From Myoxocephalus aenaeus (Eukaryota; Chordata; Actinopteri; Perciformes; Cottidae): a stretch of DNA of 64,000 nucleotides. The notes under the pieces were generated by a model. The model saw only the letters and a program-made list of their open reading frames with translations. It was not told the DNA's origin and searched no databases. The first letter of the stretch is position 1. Every line of letters begins with the position of its first letter. Location of the stretch: contig JBAMJR010000051.1 of the NCBI GenBank assembly GCA_038501785.1, forward strand, positions 5,193,501 to 5,257,500, read 5' to 3'. The translations under genes were made by a program, and so were the position numbers. Below, piece by piece: positions 54,961-64,000 of the stretch.

Positions 54961-57553
54961 TACAATATAAAGTATAAATACAATATTTAGCTTTGCTGGT
55001 GTTTCCTCACTCTCCTTGAGGTTCTGAGGCGGCTGATCTGAGCCTCCCTGTGCTTCTCACGCTGCTCCTTTCTGGAGGGTGGAGACACATTACAGGCACA
55101 ACAATGTATGTATAGAATTGTTGTACTTTCCAGCTGTGTACAGACGGTAGTGTTTTTCAGGTCCACCTTTCCTCTCTTTGATGCCTTTGTCTCCATCCAG
55201 TCTGCTGCTGCCCAAAAAAAGAGGCATTTCTTTTTTTAATGAGCTGTTATCAGCCTCAGCTATTCTGAAGTCCTGAACATCAGAGTTAATGATAATCTTG
55301 GGAATTGTTAATAACACTGAATAATGTCTGAATGTGCATGTCTATTACAGACAATATCCTAGAATATGTATGTGTGACTGCTACCAGTTGGTAATAAAGA
55401 TTAAACTGTTGTAATGACTGCTCTCCACCCTCTGCCAGCCAATGCACACACGACACATGCATGACATGACATCTTATGAACTGTAAACTTTCAAGCATTT
55501 CTTCGCACTGCATTCATTATTCCTAGTTTGTTTACAGTAATATAAGTCAGGCCGTTTATTCCCCAGGAGAGGGCGCAAGTGTACCGCAGCTCTGATGTCC
55601 GGGCGCAGGCCCAAGAGGGCTTATTTCACTAAGCACTCACAATCTTGTGGTCATGTTTAAGATGCTTGCAGCTCTATAGAGATGTATTGATCTAAATTAA
55701 GATGAGATGATTTTTTATTTTTATTTTGACAGTTAACCTTCACTTAAACTAAAGGACACCAAGGCGACACACTGGGCTTCAGTGTAATGATGGGCTGTAA
55801 CATGTACTGCACTTCAAGGCAATGACCACTGGGTTGTGCACTAGGATTGGGCAACACTAAATATGTGTTATTGATTGATTTGACAAAATTGACCATAACA
55901 CAAGCCATTGCCGTCAAAGTTTTATGTTTAATTAAATAAGTCAGATTTTACTGTATTACATTTTTTACATAGCACACATCTTAAAAATAAAATGTTGACT
56001 TTAATTTTTTGACAAAATGTGAATCATTTTGTATTAGAGGAAATAATCGCAGCAGGAATATTGACATTATTCCCGATCTCTCGCCCTCAGCCGAAATGTT
56101 GTTTACCCTCCACAGCAGCGGACCACCCCTCATCCTCTCTGCCTAGTAACAGTACCCAACACCACTGTCCTCTCGTCTCTATGGCAACAGAGAGCAACCC
56201 CCCTTCCTGCCCTGCCTCCCATTGATCTAAGGTGTGTGGTTGAATCCGCGATGACCCTGAACCTTACACCTCCCCCACTCCCACGATCACCGAACTTGGC
56301 ACACACATTTCTTGAAAACAAAATAGCTGCAGTGAATCTCAAGAATACAAAAATTATAAATGCAGAAGCAAAAACTTAAAATGCATTAATAAGTAGCCTA
56401 CTTCTCAAGGATTACATAATCGTTGAAACACGTTAATAATACGACACTGACATTAAATTAATCTCGTTATTGTCTAAAGAAAGAAACTGTTCATAAAAGT
56501 GTGCACTCAAAGAAATATTTAGAGCTAATAGATGTATGTATTTTAATTGCACATCAAATTTCCATCCATTTGGAATACATAGTTTTAATATGAACACACT
56601 AATAAACGTAATGTGATGCTCGTAATGAAACAAGTAAGAATGACATTTATGTAAAAATACCAATAAACCAAATGTGTTTGGAATACACAACAAACAGGTT
56701 CATGCATTTACCATAAATAAGTCAAATGTGTTTCAAATGTGTTTTCAAACCAGGAAGGTCTATCTATTCTGTTTTCATAGAATCTATGTATTTGATATGC
56801 ATAATAATCAGGTTTACGCAATTTACGCAAAAACTCACTTTACTTTAAATGCATCAAATGTTGTTCATGAACACACTCTTAGTGTATATAAGGCCTCCGC
56901 ACACATAGGACAGCTCTCCTGCTGCTGTATTTAAGTGGAACACACACCTGAGAACATGCAACATGCACACACACACAAACGGCACACAAACAGGCCTGTG
57001 CGTCAGAGCGTATGGCGAGCTGAGATGAGAGGAGCTTTCAAACGCTTCTTCAGAGGCAGGCGGTTTTAACCCCTGGTCATCTCGATTGATGTCAGCGCTG
57101 TAGGCAAAATCACGCTTCACTCAGATCCGCATTGATCAAAACAAATGCTTCCTGGGGAGGACAGCTCACCGAAATGTTTTGAGCATGTGTATGCATCAGT
57201 TTGGCTTCGTGCATCTGGTGGTGCGTATTTCTAAACTGTCACATAGGAGTCCTTAAAGCATCAGGTGAGCGTGATTATTACAATGTTTTACTGAAGCTGA
57301 ACCCAATCTCACGGCCCCTTTTCTGTAAACCCACCTGGACCCCCTCTTGTGTTTCCGCCGTCTGAGCAACACCCTGGTGATGAGCGTGCCAGCAAGGAGC
57401 AGGCTCTGTGTCTGAACTCATGAATTATTGAAAGACGACTATTTCGCGGCTGCAGCTAAAATTAGGAATAGCCTTATGTCGGCTATAATTAGAAAGCAGA
57501 TGGAAAGCGTTCATTTATAACAGTACAGGATTTGACGTTTCCAGGTGAAGATG

Positions 57554-57554
<1 letters not shown>

Positions 57555-57628
<74 letters not shown>

Positions 57629-57650
57629 CGCGCGCGCGTGTGCGTGCGTC
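57555..57650. repeat. (TG)n-(CG)n compound repeat
   Basis: 71 bp of TG repeat runs into ACGCGCGCGCGCG and then TGTGCGTGCG. About 95 bp of alternating pyrimidine-purine sequence, a strong Z-DNA candidate. Confidence 0.97.
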
Positions 57651-58411
57651 AGAGCGGCTTCAGAGTGAGCCTGCATGGCGACAGAGACAAAACTCTCCCT
57701 GTCTGCCGTCAAGGTCAGACGGAGGCGCATCCTTTTTGCGTCAAGACTACCGGGAGAGAAATTAAACTCCAAATCAATTGCCCTTGAACCACCGTGCATG
57801 TGCTCGTGTGCGCGTGTGCCTCTCTGACTGACTGACTGACTGCCAATGCGCGCCGGCACACATTTGTTAGAGGAAAGTGAGGAGAGAAAAAAAGCAGCCA
57901 AGGTTGCGTGTGTCCCGCGTTTCAACACATCTGTCCCTCCTGGCATGCGTGCGTGTGCATGCCAGGAGCGATCACGGGCCATTGCATGTATACGGCACGG
58001 AGGAGAGAGAAGGGGCCGCCGCTTGCAAAGCTCATGAAGCACCCTTGGCTGCACAAGAGAAATTCGGAGTGACCGAGATGGGCTGCAGTCGGGCGGCTTG
58101 GTGCGTGGCAACACTTCTTTTGCGCGACGCGGCAAATGAAAACAAGGAGAGGATGCTAATTATTGACGCGCGCCTGAGCAAGCTGCTCGTAGTCCCTCGT
58201 CTGTCACTCAAGAGAAGGAGGAGAGGAAGAGAGGGGAGGAGACGGCTGAATGGGAGTGGACTCACAGTCCCACTCCCCCTCCCCTACCTTGCTCCTTATT
58301 TTCATTCATGACACAATCAGTGGCCCACGCATATAGGCCTACACATATCTCCCCCACGCAGTGGCTGGCCCAGTCCCTCTCCATCAGAAGACCGCCCTCT
58401 CCCTATCTCCA

Positions 58412-58412
<1 letters not shown>

Positions 58413-58460
<48 letters not shown>
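58413..58460. repeat. (CA)24 microsatellite
   Basis: Perfect CA repeats. Confidence 0.97.
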
Positions 58461-58461
<1 letters not shown>

Positions 58462-58634
58462 CCACACCTTCACAAACACACTCTGTCCTTCTTCCTTTTG
58501 TAATCTACTGTTCCCATGAACACAAAACACACTGCGTCCCCCCGTCCCCTCCTCATCTTTTCCTATCGCTGTCTTTCACACAGGGATTTTTGGTCATCTC
58601 TTTTCATACATGAATAAACACACTCAGAGTATGA

Positions 58635-58636
<2 letters not shown>

Positions 58637-58679
<43 letters not shown>
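58637..58679. repeat. (CA)n microsatellite
   Basis: Perfect CA repeats, 43 bp. Confidence 0.97.
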
Positions 58680-58680
<1 letters not shown>

Positions 58681-58849
58681 GTTGTGTTTCCAGACACACA
58701 AATGCCGCTTCCTCGCCACCCACTCAGAGAGACCGAGGCAGAGAGAGAAAGTGAGGGAGGGAGAGCAAACCTGAGACAGAAAAGGGATTTGAAGCTGCCG
58801 CTCGCCCTTTCTCTCTCCTGCCTTGGTGCTTCTGAGAGCATGAGGAAGT

Positions 58850-58854
<5 letters not shown>

Positions 58855-58916
<62 letters not shown>
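58855..58916. repeat. (AG)31 microsatellite
   Basis: Perfect purine-only AG repeats, 62 bp. Mirror-symmetric purine tracts can form triplex DNA. Confidence 0.97.
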
Positions 58917-58917
<1 letters not shown>

Positions 58918-58984
58918 CAAGGAGCAGGTGGTCCCACAGCTCAACCAACCACTCCTTACCTCCCTCCCATCAGTACATCAGAAA

Positions 58985-59015
<31 letters not shown>

Positions 59016-59025
59016 TTCTAGCCCT

Positions 59026-59026
<1 letters not shown>

Positions 59027-59097
<71 letters not shown>
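59027..59097. repeat. (AC)n microsatellite
   Basis: 71 bp of AC repeats directly after a TC-rich tract (58985-59018). Confidence 0.97.
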
Positions 59098-59101
<4 letters not shown>

Positions 59102-59157
59102 CTCAGTGCGACGGCAATCACTCCACACCACCACCCCCCATCTGCGCTTCCTCTCTT

Positions 59158-59158
<1 letters not shown>

Positions 59159-59222
<64 letters not shown>
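59159..59222. repeat. (CA)32 microsatellite
   Basis: Perfect CA repeats, 64 bp, only 61 bp from the preceding array. Confidence 0.97.
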
Positions 59223-59224
<2 letters not shown>

Positions 59225-59419
59225 CGTGCGGTGGCTGTCGGACAGGCTGCTTGACTCCGCAGCAGAGGCTGCAGGACCAAGCACCCCAACAGCCCCCTCA
59301 CCTCTCCCGCAACACCCACCACCATCGTCCCCCAAGCTAATTCCATTATACATTCCCGACTGGAAGGAAGAGGGGCTGTCTTCTAATTGCTTTCTTATCC
59401 CCCCGAGTCCCCCTCACTC

Positions 59420-59455
59420 TCTCCTCCTCCTCCTCCTCCTCCTCCTCCTCCTCCC
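59420..59455. repeat. (CTC)n trinucleotide repeat
   Basis: About 11 CTC units in a pyrimidine-rich stretch. Confidence 0.94.
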
Positions 59456-59580
59456 CTCCACCGCCATCACCCCCCCACCCTCGTTTTAGCCCGCCCCTCG
59501 CCCTGCGTGCACTCAACATGGCAGCAGACAAGGAGAGGAGGGAGGCGAGCTAGAGAGCAGGAGAGAGAGAGAGAGCGAAA

Positions 59581-59590
59581 GGGAGGGAGG

Positions 59591-59634
<44 letters not shown>
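59581..59634. repeat. (GGGA)n-(GA)n purine tract
   Basis: GGGA units followed by GA repeats inside the candidate first exon. Confidence 0.94.
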
Positions 59635-59637
<3 letters not shown>

Positions 59638-59729
59638 GAGCGAGGCAAGCAGGCAGGCTGCCGCTATCAGGGAATACTGGTGCCATTTTCAGCATCGCAG
59701 GGTAAAAGGATTGAGCCTCGCTGCTGTAC

Positions 59730-59752
59730 GCTCGGCTCGGCTCGGCTCGGCT
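59730..59752. repeat. (GGCTC)4 pentanucleotide repeat
   Basis: Four to five tandem GGCTC units near the end of the candidate first exon. Confidence 0.9.
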
Positions 59753-60061
59753 CAGATCAGCTGAACAAGAGGTGGATTGGAGGGACAACAAAAGAAGGAG
59801 AGCACGGCTGACCCCTAACACAGGTACCATGCTTTTCCTTGCATTTGTTTCTCCTCTAGCAGGTATTCAAGATGGACAGAGATGGAAGTGAGAGCAAGGG
59901 GGAATGGCAGAGGGGGCGTGTGTGTGTGTCTGTGTTGTGTACGCGTGTGTGTCCATGCTAAGTAGAGGACAGCGGGGACCCTCCTGGGATTGTGTTCTAT
60001 TTTCACTCACTGGTTGCTTTTCATAGGTGGGGAGGGGTGGGGGTGGGGGGCATTCGCCTCC

Positions 60062-60084
60062 CACACACACACACACACACACAC
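60062..60084. repeat. (CA)n microsatellite
   Basis: Short perfect CA array. Confidence 0.92.
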
Positions 60085-60966
60085 AAACACAAACACGCAC
60101 TCCCAATACCAGACACCTGCCTCAACCCTGATTTCCACCAGCATGTCCAAACAACAGGCACACAAAATGACAAAAAATACTGCATCTGCCTGCAAAAGAC
60201 ATTGGAGAATATGGAGGAAAACATGAGCTGCGACCTCTCTTGTTTGTCGGTGGTTTGTTTATTTTTTTCATCCCAAGCTGCATTCAGCATCCTGAGCCCA
60301 AGGATGTGTTACGTAGTGCTATAACAGGACGCTATAGTCAGAGCAACGATGTGTCATGGCATGCTGTTTACTCTGCTTATTGCATAAGGAGAAATCTGAA
60401 AGACACACACACACACATTAATCTTATGAAACTAGTGGCGAAGATAGATTCTGGTTTTTCTAATCTGTGTTTACTTATGGTATATGGATCCATTACTCTA
60501 TGTTACTGTATTTTGTATGTTGTGCTGTTTGAGGAATAGAAGGTGGTGCGTCAGGATACTGAGCATCTTCTACATAGCGGTTAAAGCTTATAAATGCTAT
60601 TTTTAGTATGGCTTTGCCTGATGTGTATAGGCATACATGCTGTACGGAACAGATGCATACTTCCTCTGTTTGTCCGTGCGAGCGTGTGTGTGTGTTTGAA
60701 TGAGAGAGAGAGAGATAGAGAGAGAGAGTCTGTGTGTGTGTGTGTGTGTTTGTTTGTGCATCTAATATGCTGCATAGGCTCACTTCAGAGGCGGCTTTAC
60801 TACAGTGTGCCATTAAAAGATGCACTGAGACTGCAGTGTCACTGCTGACTGAAACGGATGCTACCAACAGCCTCGCTCACCCTGAGGACAGGGAGAGAGA
60901 GAGGATGAAAGACATGGACAGAGATTGAGACAGGGGGAGGGAGGTGGGGATGAGGTGTGACAGAGA

Positions 60967-60970
<4 letters not shown>

Positions 60971-61021
<51 letters not shown>
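60971..61021. repeat. (GA)n followed by a G run
   Basis: About 21 GA units and then nine G, in a longer purine-rich zone reaching about 61200. Confidence 0.94.
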
Positions 61022-61215
61022 AGAAGGAGAGTAAAAGTGTGTATGTTTGTAAGTACTTGGTCTGTTTGAGAGTATATTGGAGAGAGGGAGGGAGAGAGAG
61101 AGAAAAAAAGAGGGAGAGGGAGGGAGGGAGGGAGAGAGAGTAGGGGTTTATGGCAGAGATAACGCAGAGAGAGTGTCAGGGAGAGAAAACAGAGGTGAGA
61201 TAGAGAACAGCAGCG

Positions 61216-61218
<3 letters not shown>

Positions 61219-61291
<73 letters not shown>
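61219..61291. repeat. (TG)n microsatellite
   Basis: Perfect TG repeats, 73 bp. Confidence 0.97.
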
Positions 61292-61294
<3 letters not shown>

Positions 61295-61643
61295 CTGGAA
61301 AGATGTGTGTGTGTGTGTGACAATGTGCACAAAAGAGAAAGAACGATAGAGCAGGAGAGTGATAAGACGTGAAGGGAAGGAAGAATATATGAATGGAAGA
61401 TGAGGGACTGATCCCCTATTGCAATGCAGTGACATGGCCGCCATCAACACGTAAACATCTGCACTGGAATAAACAGTGTGTGTATGTGTGACATGTATCT
61501 CTGCATATAGTTAAAGCAATTAATATATTTTGAATTTCAAGTACAATAGTACAACAATACCTACAAAATGTATATAAATCTCCAGAAGATGTGATGCTTT
61601 AAGCTGAAAGTATAGTTCTTTGTATACTTCACTGCATCTAGGA

Positions 61644-61646
<3 letters not shown>

Positions 61647-61734
<88 letters not shown>
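61647..61734. repeat. (GT)44 microsatellite
   Basis: Perfect GT repeats, 88 bp. Confidence 0.97.
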
Positions 61735-61737
<3 letters not shown>

Positions 61738-61901
61738 TTTGTTTGTGTACCTCTAACTATGTGTGTGTAAAAGCAATATTTCTCTAGTCAAAAGAAATAG
61801 ATAAGACAAGAGCCAGCCCACTGGCTTGGCAAAGCATGGCCTGGCAAGGCAACGTACCTCGAATACGCAATTGCTGCTACAGAGACAAGGGACTGGCGCA
61901 T

Positions 61902-61902
<1 letters not shown>

Positions 61903-61964
<62 letters not shown>
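61903..61964. repeat. (CA)31 microsatellite
   Basis: Perfect CA repeats, 62 bp, 168 bp from the preceding GT array and therefore inverted relative to it. Confidence 0.97.
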
Positions 61965-61969
<5 letters not shown>

Positions 61970-62110
61970 AAGCACGCTCTCCTTTTCCTCAGACTTTTCT
62001 CATTCACACACACATATTCAGACTAGCAGCAGGTTTCCTGCATGATGCAACACAATGAAAGGAAGCTGATTATCATGGAGATTGGGAGGCGTGTGGAGAA
62101 CAGGTTTTGG

Positions 62111-62144
<34 letters not shown>
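62111..62144. repeat. (TG)n microsatellite
   Basis: TG repeats with one C interruption. Confidence 0.94.
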
Positions 62145-62904
62145 AGTGTAGGTGTGCATGTGATGGTCAGTAAAGGGCACTCTGAAATTGGCAACTCATT
62201 GCTCTGGTGAAATGAAAGGTGAAAGCTCCTCTCTGTGTCTCTCCCTCTCTCGCTTCCCCTGCCTCCCTTTCTGTCTCTCGGTCCCAGACCAAAACAAATA
62301 TATGAGGTCAAGGAGAGGATGGGAGAAAAAACGGCCAAAACCGGTGAAATGATCGAGAGATTGAGAAACAACAGCAGGAAAAAGTAAAAGCAGATAAGAA
62401 AGAGGAGGACAAGGGAAGATCGTCATTAGAAACTTAAAACATCACATAGTCGTCTTTCTTTCTATGTTTCTCTCTCACTTTTAATCTTGCTGCCTCTACA
62501 TTGATCTGTCCCTTTGTTTATATCCCATTTCTCAATTACTCTAGCGCCATTTTTAACTAGATCGTCGTATTTTCTGTTTGTGTGTGTGTGCTTATGAGCA
62601 CCAGACTATAAGCCTCAAGTGCCCACCTAATTGCCCCGGAGGCTCATGGTTATTTACTGTGGGGGGTTGTTAGGCAGACAGAGGCAGAGAGACGGAGAGA
62701 GGGACTGTTTGTCCCTCATTAAAGAGAACTGCCACGAACACAAGCAAGGCTGGAGGGAGCAACCGGACCTCAGCACCGTCATTAAAAGCTCACACACACA
62801 CACACACATAAATACAGTTAGCTGCTACTAATGAACGTGGACACCCCACCTATGACTCATAGTATGCCGTTCGCATTCATAGTGGATGACAGTCCCCGCT
62901 TCCT

Positions 62905-62946
62905 TTTATAAATAGTAGCGAGTATTTCCGGAAATCATTGACGTCA
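62905..62946. promoter_or_regulatory. Cluster of TATA-like, TTTCCGGAAA and CRE motifs
   Basis: Within 42 bp there is TATAAATA (62907), the perfect palindrome TTTCCGGAAA (62925-62934) and the perfect cAMP-response element TGACGTCA (62939-62946). These resemble a TATA box, a STAT/ETS-type site and a CREB site. No gene is visible beside them. Confidence 0.3.
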
Positions 62947-63800
62947 TGGTGTTTGTTAGCGATCCTAACTGATGCTGAGGACCACTTTAACTGTACGAGT
63001 CAACAGCAGCATGGTAGTTTAGCACAAACACGGATTAACCTGCTAGGGGGCAAAATAGGGCCCAAGAGCTCATTTCTGCACCCTTGGGAAAATGTGAAGG
63101 GGGCATCTTAGGACCCTTAGCATTGTGCTTTAGCGGTGCTTATTCCCACACACATTTCTAACTAATCAAATGTTCAATAAGTAATTGCCACACTGGAAAT
63201 AACCTGTGGCTTTCAAGACCCTTGAGAATCGGGGGCCCCTAGTCAATTGCCTAAATTGTAATCCAGACTTGCTTTTACATTTTACATTGCACTCAACGTT
63301 CAGTTTAATTCAATTCTAAATGACAGGTGTGCAATATTTTCAGATAACAGCACGACTTTGATGTAGAGGCCTTATCATTGGAATGTGATAGTTCAAAGTA
63401 CTTCAAAATATGGACAGCACAATAACATTTTACCCCCAAAAATAGGAATTTAAGTGAGGAGTAGTTGTGGTATGATTTGGATAATCCCACAGTGACCACT
63501 GTGTTTATGAAAGTTATAAGATTCTGCCTTTCTGTCATTTGCAGTACCTGCAGGGATTGTTGTGGATTATCTGTGGCAAACAGCATACACACACAGAAAC
63601 CCACACATGCTCACAAAGGTGTAAACACATGGTCTGCAACATGATGTCACACCCACTCCCGAATACAGAAACAAACAGACGACACAGAATACAAATACTG
63701 ATTCTTCTCCATCATCTTTTGCCCACATCCCTGCATGTACTCACACACAAACACAAGTGTTAATACTAAGGCTCCGTCTGCATGTGCATCATACAACCTA

Positions 63801-63826
63801 ACACACACACACACACACACACACAC
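63801..63826. repeat. (AC)13 microsatellite
   Basis: Perfect AC repeats. Confidence 0.95.
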
Positions 63827-63974
63827 TGTGTATTTCCAGGGGCTTCAGTGCACCGTGAGAGAGCGGGTACACACTGTTCCAGTGAACAGGCTGCTAACCT
63901 AGATCTGATTACACACAGAAGCTCCTTGCACGCACAGCTGTGTGTGTGTGTACGGGTGTCCATACATGTATGTA

Positions 63975-64000
63975 TGTGTGTGTGTGTGTGTGTGTGTGTG
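63975..64000. repeat. (GT)n microsatellite cut by the window end
   Basis: GT repeats reach the last base, so the full length is unknown. Confidence 0.92.

Larger units (their letters stand above)
53421..57500. other. Intergenic DNA downstream of fam20c
   Basis: AT-rich, with the TA array and minisatellite at 54.3-54.96 kb. No gene was recognised. The frames at 54987-55513 and 56019-56342 lack any domain. Confidence 0.6.
59480..59821 (+). promoter_or_regulatory. Candidate promoter and non-coding first exon of a gene to the right
   Basis: GC-box-like CCCGCCCCTCGCCC near 59490 is followed by a GA-rich leader-like stretch and a possible splice donor, AACACAG|GTACC, with GT at 59822. ATG 59518 opens a short frame of 11 codons ending at TAG, so any protein start would lie in a later exon outside the window. 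The surrounding 57.5-59.8 kb is CpG-richer than the rest. No coding similarity identifies the gene. Confidence 0.35.
59822..64000. other. Microsatellite-rich DNA, possibly the first intron of a gene to the right
   Basis: Arrays of GT, CA and GA repeats separated by unique DNA, with no coding exon recognised. If the donor at 59822 is real, this is intronic; otherwise it is intergenic. Confidence 0.4.

Noticed and set aside
57515..58135. 206-codon minus-strand frame with a long His-Thr tail
   Set aside because: Half of it is translated CA repeat and the rest has no recognisable domain.
58928..59489. Several frames over 100 codons made of His-Thr, Cys-Val or Leu-Ser repeats
   Set aside because: They are translations of CA, GT and CT microsatellites, which rarely contain stop codons.

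Overview
This is vertebrate nuclear DNA, almost certainly from a teleost fish. It holds one spliced gene with vertebrate GT-AG introns, very long (CA)n/(GT)n and (GA)n microsatellites, a BEL/Pao LTR retrotransposon, a Rex3-like LINE fragment, a Charlie-type hAT MITE and other fish-type repeats. No bacterial-style gene cluster, CRISPR array, tRNA or rRNA gene was recognised.

Layout. From 1 to 8784 there is intergenic DNA with a possible solo LTR (1838-2165) and a degenerate GGTTAGG-like repeat (3640-3930). From 8790 to 15815 lies a complete-looking BEL/Pao element: two 755-bp LTRs that look identical, a 5-bp target duplication (TTGAC), and one uninterrupted 1747-codon gag-pol frame. Its RNase H domain appears to be missing in frame. 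From 15821 to 19268 there is intergenic and upstream DNA.

The main gene is fam20c, the secretory-pathway (Golgi) Ser-x-Glu protein kinase, on the + strand. I could join ten coding exons between 19269 and 51879 into 571 codons with every junction in frame and every intron GT-AG. The fish a/b paralogue cannot be decided here. Intron 3 is 23.3 kb and contains the Rex3 fragment, an LTR-like segment and a dispersed teleost repeat. Intron 5 holds a hAT MITE and intron 9 a second inverted-repeat element. The 3' UTR probably runs to about 53.4 kb.

From about 53.4 to 57.5 kb the DNA is AT-rich intergenic, with a minisatellite that switches orientation. From 57.5 to 64 kb it is GC-rich in places and packed with microsatellites. 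A stretch near 59.48-59.82 kb looks like a promoter with a non-coding first exon of a gene lying beyond the window, but this is only inference.

I found no convincing novel biological system. The observations most worth checking are the very young, RNase-H-less BEL copy 3.4 kb upstream of fam20c, the two non-autonomous DNA elements inside fam20c introns, and the candidate promoter near the right edge.
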